Under the pieces are notes generated by a model, which was not told the origin of the DNA, searched no databases, and was given only the letters and a program-made list of their open reading frames with translations. 64,000 bases of DNA, from the NCBI GenBank assembly GCA_947572235.1, contig CANPBB010000002.1, forward strand, positions 1 through 64,000, written 5' to 3'. The DNA is from an uncultured Clostridia bacterium (lineage in GTDB: Bacteria > Bacillota > Clostridia > Oscillospirales > Oscillospiraceae). Positions 17,170 through 25,106 of the stretch are shown in pieces. Position 1 is the first letter of the stretch. Each line of letters begins with the position of its first letter. The position numbers and the translations under genes are program-made.

Positions 17170-18380
17170 GTCGCTTTCTCCTCCTCCATCACATCGTAGT
17201 AGAATCGCTCCAAGGCCGGCGCGTCCATCAGCTGGGGCACTGGGTAGAGGGGGTTGGCCTCGCGGTGGGCGTGGCGGGCCATAGTGGGGATGTCTGCCCT
17301 CTGGATGCCGGGGAGCTTATTGGGGATGCCCATCCTCCGGTTCAGCTCCCGGATGGCGGCGATAAACTTCTCCGCCCCGGTTCTCTCATCGTCGGACTGG
17401 AGCACCACGCCGGCGGCCAGCCCCAATTGGTAGAGCTTCTTGTGGACACAGGAGCCGTAGGCCTCCAGCACATAGGGCATCAGCACCGCGTTGGCCAGAC
17501 CGTGGGGGGTGTTGTACTGCCCGCCTAAGGAGTGGGCCACGGCATGTATGTAGCCCACATAGGACTTGGAGAAGGCGATGCCGGCGATATGGGCAGCCAT
17601 CAGCATATTTCGCCGGGCGGTGAGGTCGCCGCCATTGGCATAGGCGGCATGGATGTTCTCAAATACTAAAGCGGTGGCCTTCAGGGCCAGCCGCCGGGTC
17701 TCCTTGGTGGTGGAGCTGCCAATATAGGCCTCCACCGCATGGGTGAGGGCGTCCATACCGGTGGTAGCGGTGAGGGCGGGGGGCAGCGAGCAGGTTACCG
17801 CCGGGTCCAGCACAGCACAGCGGGGAATCATGGTGAAGTTGTTCATGGTGTACTTGTGCCGCCGCTCGCTGTCTGTAATGACGGCGGTGATCGTCACCTC
17901 GCTGCCAGTACCGGCGGTGGTGGGGATGGCAATCAGCAGGGGCAGACGACGCCACACCCTGAGGAGGCCCTTCATATCATTAACTTGACGTCTGGGGTAG
18001 GCCGCCCGGGCTCCCACCGCCTTGGCGCAGTCCATGGAGGACCCGCCGCCAAAGGCGATCAGGGCGCAGCAGTCCTCCGCGCAGTAAAGGGCATAGGCCT
18101 CCTCCACATTGTGCACAGTGGGGTTGGCTCTGGTCCGGTCATAGACGGCACAGCGGATACCCCGCTTTTGGAGGAGCGCCTCCAAGGGAGCTGTGACGCC
18201 GGCCTCGCGCAGGGGATGGTCGGTAATCAGCAGCACCGAGGGGATGCCCTCCCGGGCCAGCAGGTCCGGCAAGCCCTCTACGTGCTCCAAACGCTCCGGT
18301 TCCCGGTAGGGCAGCAGGGGCATAGCCAGCCGGAAGGCCAGTTGAACCGTCCGGCATCCAAATCGCATCAAACTATTCAT
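17166..18380 (-). CDS. Iron-containing alcohol dehydrogenase
   Basis: A 404-residue group III metal-dependent alcohol dehydrogenase. It has the NAD-binding GGGSSMDCAKA (about residues 93-103), IPTTAGTGSEVT (about 138-149), DALTHAVEAY (about 194-203) and the metal-ligand region HAVAHSLGGQYNTPHGLANAVLMP (family ligands Asp, His, His, His). The first 25 residues are hydrophobic-basic. The start overlaps the marR stop by 8 bp and follows GGAGGG. With the following aldehyde dehydrogenase it forms a pathway module converting an alcohol to an acid via the aldehyde, or the reverse. The substrate is unknown. Confidence 0.92.
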   Translation of the reverse strand: MNSLMRFGCRTVQLAFRLAMPLLPYREPERLEHVEGLPDLLAREGIPSVLLITDHPLREAGVTAPLEALLQKRGIRCAVYDRTRANPTVHNVEEAYALYCAEDCCALIAFGGGSSMDCAKAVGARAAYPRRQVNDMKGLLRVWRRLPLLIAIPTTAGTGSEVTITAVITDSERRHKYTMNNFTMIPRCAVLDPAVTCSLPPALTATTGMDALTHAVEAYIGSSTTKETRRLALKATALVFENIHAAYANGGDLTARRNMLMAAHIAGIAFSKSYVGYIHAVAHSLGGQYNTPHGLANAVLMPYVLEAYGSCVHKKLYQLGLAAGVVLQSDDERTGAEKFIAAIRELNRRMGIPNKLPGIQRADIPTMARHAHREANPLYPVPQLMDAPALERFYYDVMEEEKAT

Positions 18381-18828
18381 GGGGCAGTCCCTCCTTACTC
18401 AGCGCCTTCAGATTGGCGGTGATAGAGGCCAGCGCCTCATAGAACACCGACCGCTGGGTTTCCGTCAGATCACCGCCGGCCATCTCCACCGCCAAAGAGG
18501 CCCGATGGCAGACCTGCTCCGCCGCTGTCCGTCCCGTCTCCGTCAGTTTCCAGCGGCCCCGATAGAGGCTGCCATCTACCTCCACCTTGGTGACAAAGCC
18601 CTTTTCCGATAAAATTCCGATCATTCGGGACACGTCGGACTTATCCCGGCTGCACAGCCGCCCAAGCTCCATCGCAGTGATCCCCTCCTCGCAGCGCAGC
18701 AGCGTGGTGAGATAGGTGGCGTGGGAGGAGCGCAGACCGTGGCGGCTCATCTCCTCTGAGGCGAGCTTGTGCCAACATCGGCTCAACTCGAACAGTGACA
18801 GGGAGAACCGCTCAAACCGCTCCAACAT
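18373..18828 (-). CDS. MarR family transcriptional regulator
   Basis: A 151-residue winged-helix repressor type. The DNA-binding part is GITAMELGRLCSRDKSDVSRMIGILSEKGFV (given in pieces: GITAMELGRLC, then SRDKSDVSRMIGIL), followed by the wing VEVDGSLYRGRWKLTETG. The start at 18828 has GGAAGG 7 bases upstream; an in-frame ATG at 18864 lies inside the promoter and is excluded. The leader is only about 11 nt. It is first in the operon with alcohol and aldehyde dehydrogenases, and a large palindrome covers its promoter, so it should repress its own operon until an inducer (an alcohol, aldehyde or aromatic acid is plausible) binds. Confidence 0.9.
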   Translation of the reverse strand: MLERFERFSLSLFELSRCWHKLASEEMSRHGLRSSHATYLTTLLRCEEGITAMELGRLCSRDKSDVSRMIGILSEKGFVTKVEVDGSLYRGRWKLTETGRTAAEQVCHRASLAVEMAGGDLTETQRSVFYEALASITANLKALSKEGLPHE

Positions 18829-18845
18829 GGGCAGACCTTCCTCTC

Positions 18846-18874
18846 CATATAGTGTATTCTGCAAAAGTTGTCAA
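18846..18874 (-). promoter_or_regulatory. Promoter of the marR operon
   Basis: On the minus strand: a perfect TTGACA (18869-18874), a 17-bp spacer and TATATG (18846-18851). The whole spacer lies within the palindromic operator. Confidence 0.85.
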
Positions 18875-18895
18875 TTCAACTTTTGCAGAATACAC
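18852..18895. promoter_or_regulatory. Palindromic operator, probable MarR site
   Basis: A perfect 19-bp inverted repeat (18852-18870 with 18877-18895) around a 6-bp centre spans the -35 box and the spacer of the marR promoter. A smaller GTTG/CAAC pair follows at about 18903-18916. The placement is ideal for autorepression. Confidence 0.85.
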
Positions 18896-18955
18896 CAAAG
18901 AAGTTGTATTGTCAACGTTCTGATGGAAAAAGCTGAAAAATTTTTCAAAAAGGGA

Positions 18956-18984
18956 TTGACAAATGAGATAACGAATAGTATACT
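18956..18984 (+). promoter_or_regulatory. Strong sigma-A promoter of the small Cys-rich gene
   Basis: A perfect TTGACA (18956-18961), a 17-bp spacer and TATACT (18979-18984). It diverges from the marR promoter, which is about 80 bp away. The leader contains a small GAGCC/GGCTC hairpin. Confidence 0.85.
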
Positions 18985-19031
18985 CTCAACTTGAGAACAG
19001 GAGCCCACATAGGCTCAGAAAGGAGTCCGCC

Positions 19032-19154
19032 ATGCTGCGTTATCCAGTGTTTAGAAAAGTGAATGCCCAGCAGGCTTTGGCCTGTTCGGTTGTGGTGCGC
19101 AATTTCCGGCAGAAGTGCCCCTGTGGCGGATTGCAGTGTCAGTCTATGGACTGA
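19032..19154 (+). CDS. 40-residue Cys-rich peptide
   Basis: A complete miniature gene with a strong promoter, AAAGGAG seven bases before ATG, 40 codons, a stop, and a terminator 22 bp later. The peptide starts MLRYPVFRKV, is basic in its first half, has cysteines at positions 17, 30, 32 and 37, and ends in CPCGGLQCQSMD. I recognise no family. It has no signal peptide or membrane helix. The clustered cysteines would suit metal binding, disulphides or a modified-peptide precursor, but no radical SAM or other modifying enzyme is nearby. It could also be the coding part of a small regulatory RNA. Confidence 0.6.
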   Translation: MLRYPVFRKVNAQQALACSVVVRNFRQKCPCGGLQCQSMD

Positions 19155-19175
19155 GCCGTCTCTATAGGAGGATTT

Positions 19176-19211
19176 ACCGGACAAGGCGTATCGCGCCCTG
19201 TCCGGTTTTTT
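19176..19211 (+). terminator. Terminator of the small Cys-rich gene
   Basis: An 8-bp stem (19176-19183 with 19199-19206), continued by an inner GGCG/CGCC helix, then TTTTTT. Confidence 0.88.
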
Positions 19212-19311
19212 GCGCCTTCGGACAGGGGACAGACGGTGCTGAGGGGCCCGGCCAAAGGTTTGGTGGGGTCTGGGGGGCTATACTATTTGTAATAATGGAA
19301 CAGATTCTGAC

Positions 19312-19330
19312 ATATCCTATGACAGGATAT
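19312..19330. promoter_or_regulatory. Short palindrome before rtcB
   Basis: ATATCCT (19312-19318) and AGGATAT (19324-19330) with a 5-nt centre lie just before the GGAGGAG ribosome site of rtcB. A TATACT box at 19279-19284 is the likely -10, without a clear -35. The palindrome could be an operator or a leader hairpin. Confidence 0.4.
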
Positions 19331-19352
19331 CAGTGAGGAGGAGAGAACAGAT

Positions 19353-20564
19353 ATGTTGACCGTCAGAGGTAAATATAATGAGGCCAAGATCTTCACCGAC
19401 GTAGTGGACCAAGCCTCCATCGCCCAAGTGATCGCGCTGTGCAGCCAAGAGTTTGCTGTCGGCAGCCGGATCCGGCTGATGCCTGATGTACACGCCGGTA
19501 TGGGCTGTACAGTGGGCACCACGATGACCATCACCGACAAAGTGGTGCCCAATCTGGTGGGCGTAGATATCGGCTGCGGCATGGAAACCGTGCGCCTGCG
19601 GGAGGATCACTTGGAGATGCAGAAGCTGGATAAGCTGATCTATGAGCGGATTCCTTCTGGCTTTGCCATTCGGCAGAAGATCCACCGATACGCGGAAGAG
19701 GTGGAGCTGTCGGAGCTCCGCTGCGCCAAGCATGTGGATCTGATCCGCGCGGAGAAGTCTATGGGGACCTTAGGCGGGGGAAACCACTTTATTGAGGTGG
19801 ACCAAGACAGCGAGGGCCGGCTCTACATTGTGATACACTCCGGCAGCCGCCGCTTGGGACTGGAGGTGGCAAAATACTATCAGGAGGAGGGCTGGAAGGC
19901 GCTCAACCGCACCGATGACGCCTCCGTGGCGGCAATGATTGCCCAGCTGAGGGCGGAGGGCCGTCAGAAGGAGATCCAGCGGGAGTTGAAGCGGCTGAAA
20001 AACCAGAAACAGACCAGCATCCCCCGGCCTCTGGCCTATGTGTCTGGGGCGCTGTTTGAGGACTACCTGTACGATATGCGCATCGTTCAGCGTTTTGCGG
20101 CGCTGAACCGTCAGGCTATGGTGGATGAGATCGTCAAGGGGATGAAGCTCCATATAGAGGAGCAGTTCACCACAATCCACAACTATATTGATACCGAGGC
20201 CATGGTCCTGCGCAAGGGAGCTGTCTCCGCCCAAGCGGGGGAGCGGCTGCTGATCCCCATCAATATGCGGGACGGAAGTCTGCTGTGTGTGGGAAAGGGG
20301 AACGAGGACTGGAACTGCTCCGCCCCCCACGGCGCGGGCCGGCTTATGAGCCGCGGCGAGGCCAAGGAGAGCTTCACTGTTTCAGAGTTCAAAAAGCAGA
20401 TGGCAGGGGTGTACACCACCTCTGTAGGGCGGGGGACGCTGGACGAGTGCCCCATGGCCTACAAAGGGATGGAGGATATCTTAGCGAATATCACACCCAC
20501 TGCGGAGGTGCAGGAGATTCTCCGTCCTGTCTATAACTTCAAGGCCGGTGAGTCGGAGGTGTAG
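19353..20564 (+). CDS. rtcB: RtcB family RNA ligase
   Basis: A 403-residue GTP-dependent RNA ligase that seals 2',3'-cyclic phosphate or 3'-phosphate ends to 5'-OH ends. Metal- and guanylate-site motifs are visible: MPDVHAGMGCTVG (about 43-55), VGVDIGCGME (about 69-78), LGGGNHFIEV, IHSGSRRLG, and SAPHGAGR near residue 326, which holds the histidine guanylylated in the family. At about 400 residues it belongs to the shorter bacterial RtcB branch. No RtcR, archease or RtcA gene flanks it. KptA, another RNA-repair-type enzyme, lies 1.4 kb downstream on the other strand, and the Cys-rich peptide gene lies just upstream. Confidence 0.93.
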   Translation: MLTVRGKYNEAKIFTDVVDQASIAQVIALCSQEFAVGSRIRLMPDVHAGMGCTVGTTMTITDKVVPNLVGVDIGCGMETVRLREDHLEMQKLDKLIYERIPSGFAIRQKIHRYAEEVELSELRCAKHVDLIRAEKSMGTLGGGNHFIEVDQDSEGRLYIVIHSGSRRLGLEVAKYYQEEGWKALNRTDDASVAAMIAQLRAEGRQKEIQRELKRLKNQKQTSIPRPLAYVSGALFEDYLYDMRIVQRFAALNRQAMVDEIVKGMKLHIEEQFTTIHNYIDTEAMVLRKGAVSAQAGERLLIPINMRDGSLLCVGKGNEDWNCSAPHGAGRLMSRGEAKESFTVSEFKKQMAGVYTTSVGRGTLDECPMAYKGMEDILANITPTAEVQEILRPVYNFKAGESEV

Positions 20565-20698
20565 GGGAGGTGCGGGGCAGGCGGAGGCTTGTATCATTTT
20601 GTCACTTTTTGTTTTTATTTTGTTTCCAATTCCGCCTTACATTTTTTCTCCCGACGGCGCATACTAAGCAGAGAATTTTGTAAAGGGAGCTTCCCGCC

Positions 20699-21874
20699 AT
20701 GATACGACGTCTATTCGCCCTCGCCTGCTCACTGCTTTTGCTTCTCACATTGGCCTGTTCCGCCCCCGCTGAACCCAAGGACGGGGACGCTGGCGATGGT
20801 GGTGTCAGCACTCCGCTGCCCGACCCCTCCAAGCCGGCGGACCACACCCTCCCGGAGGACAGCCAGCCAATAGAGGATGAGGACCCAAAGGGGGCAGAGC
20901 CCCCCATCGACAGTGCTGCCGATGAGGGCAATGACGATATCGGGGAGGGGAGGCGTCCCATCGACCCGGAGAAGCCCATGGTGGCCCTGACCTACGACGA
21001 CGGGCCCCACGGGGTGTATACCGACCAGATTTTGGACATTTTGGAGGAAAATCGGTCGGTAGCTACCTTTTTCGAGGTGGGCCGCAACCTCTACAATGAC
21101 GCCGACGCGGTACGCCGGGCGGAGGCTATGGGGTGTGAGGTGGGCAGCCACTCCTACCGCCATGCCGACTTGGGGAAGCTGTCCAAAGAGGCAATCCTCT
21201 CGGATTTGGACAAGGCAGACGCCAACTTTCAGGATGTGCTGGGCCACAAGCCCACCCTTCTGCGCCCGCCCTATGGCTCTCTGAGCCGGACGCTGCATGG
21301 CGCTACCGGCCGCAGCCTCATCGCTTGGTCCATTGATACAGAGGACTGGCTCTCCCGGGATGTGGAGAAGATTTTGGCTACCGTGCAGGGTGTCGGCGAT
21401 TTGGATGGCCAAGTGATTTTGATGCACAGCACCTATGATACCAGCGTGGAGGCCAGCCGGATTCTGATCCCGTGGCTTATTGAGGAGGGCTATCAGCTGG
21501 TGACGGTGACGGAGCTGATCACCCAGCACTACGGCGACACACTTCAGGCCAACGGTCTCTACAATTATGAGTATTTCCACTTCGGACGGCCGGTCTCCCT
21601 GCCCGCCGCCGTCCCGGAGACGCCCCCTGTGGCGGCCCCGGAGCAACCGGAACTGCCGCCGGAGGATCCTGGTACACTGCCGCCGGAGGGATCGGGACCA
21701 TCATCGGAGAATTCGGATCCAAGCTCCACTGATGGCTCGCAGCTGCCCCCAGAGGAAACCCCGCCTGAGGAGCCGCTGCCTGAGGAGGGCTTGGGGGAGA
21801 AAGTGCCGCCAGAAGAGGATGAAGGCCAAACGCCTCCGGAGACCTTGCCGGAGGATACAGGGGAGCCGGCTTAG
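20699..21874 (+). CDS. Lipoprotein polysaccharide deacetylase (NodB / CE4)
   Basis: A 391-residue surface lipoprotein with signal peptide and lipobox TLAC (Cys20), an acidic Pro-rich linker to about residue 92, then a CE4 deacetylase domain: TYDDG (D100, D101), SHSYRH metal histidines (H151, H155), RPPYG (about 189-193) and SIDTEDW. A second low-complexity tail of about 110 residues rich in P and E follows and probably spans the wall. It should remove acetyl groups from peptidoglycan or another wall glycan, a change that gives lysozyme resistance or guides wall remodelling. AAGGGAG precedes the ATG. It is monocistronic, with a terminator at 21948. Confidence 0.9.
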   Translation: MIRRLFALACSLLLLLTLACSAPAEPKDGDAGDGGVSTPLPDPSKPADHTLPEDSQPIEDEDPKGAEPPIDSAADEGNDDIGEGRRPIDPEKPMVALTYDDGPHGVYTDQILDILEENRSVATFFEVGRNLYNDADAVRRAEAMGCEVGSHSYRHADLGKLSKEAILSDLDKADANFQDVLGHKPTLLRPPYGSLSRTLHGATGRSLIAWSIDTEDWLSRDVEKILATVQGVGDLDGQVILMHSTYDTSVEASRILIPWLIEEGYQLVTVTELITQHYGDTLQANGLYNYEYFHFGRPVSLPAAVPETPPVAAPEQPELPPEDPGTLPPEGSGPSSENSDPSSTDGSQLPPEETPPEEPLPEEGLGEKVPPEEDEGQTPPETLPEDTGEPA

Positions 21875-21947
21875 TGTACCTCAACCTCCCCAGTTGGCAC
21901 ACCAGACGGCTTTTAATATGCACCCGCATTATCATACATAATGTGAT

Positions 21948-21980
21948 AGGGGCCGCTCCTAAGGGAGCGGCCCCTCTTTG
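21948..21980. terminator. Terminator between convergent genes
   Basis: A 12-bp perfect GC-rich stem (21948-21959 with 21964-21975) and a short loop, followed by CTTTG. It ends within a few bases of the kptA stop codon on the other strand. Confidence 0.8.
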
Positions 21981-21984
21981 TCCG

Positions 21985-22533
21985 TCACGAAAACTTCAAA
22001 TACCGAACATCGACGGCTTTGCAGAGCCACACGCCGTTTTCCGACAGGTAGAACACCGCCCCGTCTTGGACCATGGCGGCGGCGTTCACGGTGAGTACCA
22101 CCGGTGTGCCGTGGCGCTGGCCCACCGCCGTGGCGGTCTCCCGGTCCTTGGAGAGGTGGACATACTGCCGGCCCATGGGCTTCAGCCCCTCTCGGCGGAT
22201 GGGGGAGAGAAAACGCCGCGCGGTGCCGTGGTAGAGAATCTCCGGCGGCTGGGCCGGCCGGAGCTCCACATCCACAGCGATGGAGTGGCCTTGGCTGGCC
22301 CGGATTTTGGTGTGGCCGTCGTTGAAAGCATAGCGATGCTTGCTGTTTTCCCGGACAATCCGCTCCAGAGTTTCCCGGTCAATGGTGCGGCCTGTGCGGC
22401 GGACACCGGCGATCAGCGCCTCCACATCGGCCCAGCCGTGCTGGTCCAAGGTGATCCCCGCGGCCTGTGGCTCATGGCGCAGCACCAAGCTGAGAAAACG
22501 GCCCAGCTTGATATCCGCTTGACTTTGTTCCAT
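21985..22533 (-). CDS. kptA: RNA 2'-phosphotransferase (Tpt1/KptA)
   Basis: A 182-residue enzyme that transfers a 2'-phosphate from RNA to NAD+, releasing ADP-ribose 1'',2''-cyclic phosphate. The family motifs are present: LVLRHEP (R19, H20), NSKHRYAFN (about 63-71), ILYHGT (about 99-104), QYVHLS (about 123-128). It belongs to the ADP-ribosyltransferase fold. The substrate in bacteria, which have no spliced 2'-phosphate tRNAs of the fungal type, is not settled. The start has AAGGGG upstream. The gene lies 26 bp after the DUF2156-GNAT gene and is probably cotranscribed with it. RtcB nearby makes an RNA-repair context plausible. Confidence 0.92.
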   Translation of the reverse strand: MEQSQADIKLGRFLSLVLRHEPQAAGITLDQHGWADVEALIAGVRRTGRTIDRETLERIVRENSKHRYAFNDGHTKIRASQGHSIAVDVELRPAQPPEILYHGTARRFLSPIRREGLKPMGRQYVHLSKDRETATAVGQRHGTPVVLTVNAAAMVQDGAVFYLSENGVWLCKAVDVRYLKFS

Positions 22534-22559
22534 GTGCGTTTTCCCCTTTTTTCCTTACA

Positions 22560-23960
22560 TCAAATCAGTTTTTCATAGTAGTAGAAGGTGTCGTCCTTCC
22601 GCTGCGGGCGCATACAGGCGGTGAGCATCTTTTGGGAGGCCTCATTTTCCTTGAAGCACTTGGCCTCCAAGCGCGTGAGGCCAAGCTCGTACAGCGCCCA
22701 GTCTGCCGCGGCGGCGAAGGCCTCGGCTCCGTAGCCGTTTCCGTCGAACTCCGGCAGAATACGGCAGCCCAGTTCCGCCGCGCCCTTGCAGTCGAAGTGG
22801 TAGAGCACCACCTCCCCGATAAACTGATCTTCTAAGCGGATGGCGAAATTCAGAGCCATACGGTTTTTGAAGTCATTGCGGGCCACCCGGTAGAAATAGT
22901 TATCCGTCAGAGGCCCCTTCAGATCCTTCCGGTAGTCGTAGCCCCACAGGCGGTTGCGTGCGTCATCCAAACATAGGCGGTTGTACGCGTCCCGGTCCGA
23001 GGGCTGGATGGCGTCCAGCAGCAGGCGGCCGGTGTGCAGGGTGGGGATAGCCTTGAGCCGGGTGAGCTCCGTGGCGGTAATGAGCTTGTACTTGCTGCCC
23101 ATAGCGCAGGGGTGGTACTGGGTTTTGCTGGTGCGCAGGCCCCGGTCCGCCCCGTCATCCTCCCGGTTGATATAGGTGCACTTCCCGGCAAAATGGGCGG
23201 CGAAGGACTGCACCATGGTGGGGTAGATCCCCTCATAGTCCGGAAGAGCCTTCTCAATGTGACAGACCAAGGTGTCTCCGCAGATCTCTCCCACACTGAT
23301 GGCCAAGAAACGTCCCTCCAGCTCAATGGCTCCAGCCAGCAGCCAAGGCTTGCCGATCTGACGGGTGAGCTTACGGGCGTAGCACAGCTCCTTCTTGGCC
23401 AAAGCGCTCTCCTTGTGGAAGACCCGATGAAATTCATCCCAAAATTGCTCCAGCTTCTCCGCATCCTCCGGTACAATGGGGCGGAACAGAGCCTCCGGGT
23501 AGAGTTTGCGGAACTTGTTGATATGGTTGCGCTGACCGGAGTAGTGCCGGCCGGCGAAGGTGATAAGATCCTCCGCACGGTAGAGGTAGTCCTGCCACAG
23601 CCGGTTGTTCTCCAGCTGGGCACAGGGATAGCGGGGGAGCACCCGGCCCAGCTCCTCCTCGGGTACTTGGTAGAACACAGGACAGATGCCCTGCTCCCGG
23701 CAATAGTCCTCAATGGCGGTGATGGCCTCCTCAATGCTGCTGGCGGCGTTTAAAGGGACGGGGTAGTCGAAAACGGTGCGGCCATGGGAGGTGCTTTTGA
23801 CGATGAGACAGCCGCCCTCTTGGGCGAATGTGGGGGAGAAGTGGTGCTTCCACATGAGTTTTACGCCTAAGGAGTACTCACACAGGCGATAGGAGCAGTT
23901 TTTGTAGTATTTCCGCAGCTTGGCGGCATTGCGTACATTGACAGAGGAAAAAGTCAGCAT
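22560..23960 (-). CDS. DUF2156 protein fused to GNAT acetyltransferase
   Basis: A 466-residue two-domain protein. The N-terminal part (about 1-295) is DUF2156-like, the domain related to the transferase half of lysyl-phosphatidylglycerol synthase, with FDYPVPLNA, SGQRNHINKFRKLYPE and INREDDGADRGLRTSKTQYHP. The C-terminal part (about 305-466) is a RimJ/RimL-type GNAT domain with LHTGRLLLDAIQPSDRDAY, GCRILPEFDGNGYGAEAF (acetyl-CoA loop) and LEAKCFKENEASQKML. DUF2156 proteins usually stand alone. An aminoacyl- or acyl-transfer to lipid or protein is possible, but no substrate is known. The start codon is weakly supported, with only GAGAG upstream. kptA follows in the same unit. Confidence 0.85.
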   Translation of the reverse strand: MLTFSSVNVRNAAKLRKYYKNCSYRLCEYSLGVKLMWKHHFSPTFAQEGGCLIVKSTSHGRTVFDYPVPLNAASSIEEAITAIEDYCREQGICPVFYQVPEEELGRVLPRYPCAQLENNRLWQDYLYRAEDLITFAGRHYSGQRNHINKFRKLYPEALFRPIVPEDAEKLEQFWDEFHRVFHKESALAKKELCYARKLTRQIGKPWLLAGAIELEGRFLAISVGEICGDTLVCHIEKALPDYEGIYPTMVQSFAAHFAGKCTYINREDDGADRGLRTSKTQYHPCAMGSKYKLITATELTRLKAIPTLHTGRLLLDAIQPSDRDAYNRLCLDDARNRLWGYDYRKDLKGPLTDNYFYRVARNDFKNRMALNFAIRLEDQFIGEVVLYHFDCKGAAELGCRILPEFDGNGYGAEAFAAAADWALYELGLTRLEAKCFKENEASQKMLTACMRPQRKDDTFYYYEKLI

Positions 23961-23984
23961 AGGGTCATTTAACTCTCATTTCTT

Positions 23985-24896
23985 TTAAAATTTGGAGTGG
24001 GCAGCGCCTGTGCCCAAGAAACTGTGCAGGTTGCCGACCACCTCTTTGGAGTAGTCGATCAGCCGCAGGGTGATAGGCGTGGTTTGACGCAGGGAGTGGA
24101 CGGCAATGCCCAAGGAGCGGCTGGAGCAGGGGGATAGGGGCAGGGCTATGATGTTGTCCCGCCTCCCCTGCAGGATCAGGTCGGACAGGATGCTGTACCC
24201 CAAGCCAAGCTCCACCATGGAGATCACGGTAGCGTCGTCCACGGAGGTGTCCCGGATGTCCGGGGCAACGCCCGCCCGGTGGAAGATGGGCAGGATGTCG
24301 TAGTCAAACCCCAAGGAGGGCATCAGAAATTCACGACCCTCAAACTCTGACACAGGAAAGGCGTTCAGCCCGCCCATGGGGTCGTTGGGGGGCAGAATGG
24401 CCAGCAGGGGGTCGTCCCACAGAGGAATCCAGTCAAACCCCTCCCGCCGCTGGTTGCTGACGAAGGACAGATCCACCTTGTCCTCCTGGAGCCAAGTGTA
24501 CATCTCGTCCACGTTGCCCATACGGATATCCACGCTGATGTCCGGATAGTCCCGGCGAAATTTGGAGACAATGGAGGGCAGCCAGTGCATGCAGATGCTG
24601 GAGTAGGCTGCCACCCGGATATTCTCCTTCTTCGTGCTGCCCACCAGCGCGATCTGATTCTCCAGCCGCTTGGCCGCCTGCTGCAGATCCCGCACCGCCG
24701 GCAGCAGCCGCTCCCCGGCGGCAGTCAGCCGCACGCCGTACCGGTCCCGGAGGAGGAGGGAGAGCCCCACCTCTTTTTCCAGTGCGTGCATCATATGGGT
24801 CAGCCCCGACTGGGTGTAGCCCAGCCGATCGGCGGCCTTGGTAAAACTGCCCGCCTCCACCGCGGTCAGCAGCGCCTCCCACTTCTTCGTATCCAT
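23985..24896 (-). CDS. LysR family transcriptional regulator
   Basis: A 303-residue regulator with the N-terminal winged helix-turn-helix (ALLTAVEAGSFTKAADRLGYTQ, then SGLTHMMHALEKEVGLSLLLRD) and a C-terminal periplasmic-binding-like effector domain (about 90-295). It is divergent from the NSS transporter gene with a shared 210-bp intergenic region, the usual arrangement when a LysR protein controls its neighbour. The inducer is probably the transported amino acid or a derivative; this is inference. AAGGAGA precedes the ATG. Confidence 0.92.
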   Translation of the reverse strand: MDTKKWEALLTAVEAGSFTKAADRLGYTQSGLTHMMHALEKEVGLSLLLRDRYGVRLTAAGERLLPAVRDLQQAAKRLENQIALVGSTKKENIRVAAYSSICMHWLPSIVSKFRRDYPDISVDIRMGNVDEMYTWLQEDKVDLSFVSNQRREGFDWIPLWDDPLLAILPPNDPMGGLNAFPVSEFEGREFLMPSLGFDYDILPIFHRAGVAPDIRDTSVDDATVISMVELGLGYSILSDLILQGRRDNIIALPLSPCSSRSLGIAVHSLRQTTPITLRLIDYSKEVVGNLHSFLGTGAAHSKF

Positions 24897-24948
24897 AAAA
24901 TTTTCTCCTTATCCATTAGGAAACGTAATATATATTATAATCTCGGTG

Positions 24949-24977
24949 TTGTCCTTTTGCAATATCTTTGCTACAAT
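24949..24977 (+). promoter_or_regulatory. Promoter of the NSS transporter gene
   Basis: TTGTCC (24949-24954), a 17-bp spacer and TACAAT (24972-24977), giving a leader of about 125 nt with a small CCGC/GCGG hairpin near 25035. The divergent LysR gene starts 52 bp away. Confidence 0.7.
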
Positions 24978-25106
24978 AAAAAACAAGCATATTTTTCACA
25001 AAAATGGTCAGATTTACACAAGAAGATTTTTTCCGCAGGAAGCGGAGCAAAAGGAAAAGAAGGGGGCTTGCGGCCTGTTCCGAGCCTTCAAGAAAAGGAG
25101 AACGAG

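Noticed and set aside
19032..19154. SCIFF-type ranthipeptide precursor
   Set aside because: The cysteine pattern differs (four cysteines, mostly C-terminal) and no radical SAM maturase is nearby.
24585..25106. N-terminal extension of the NSS transporter frame
   Set aside because: It runs through the LysR gene and the transporter's own promoter; AAAAGGAG and the family motif place the start at 25107.
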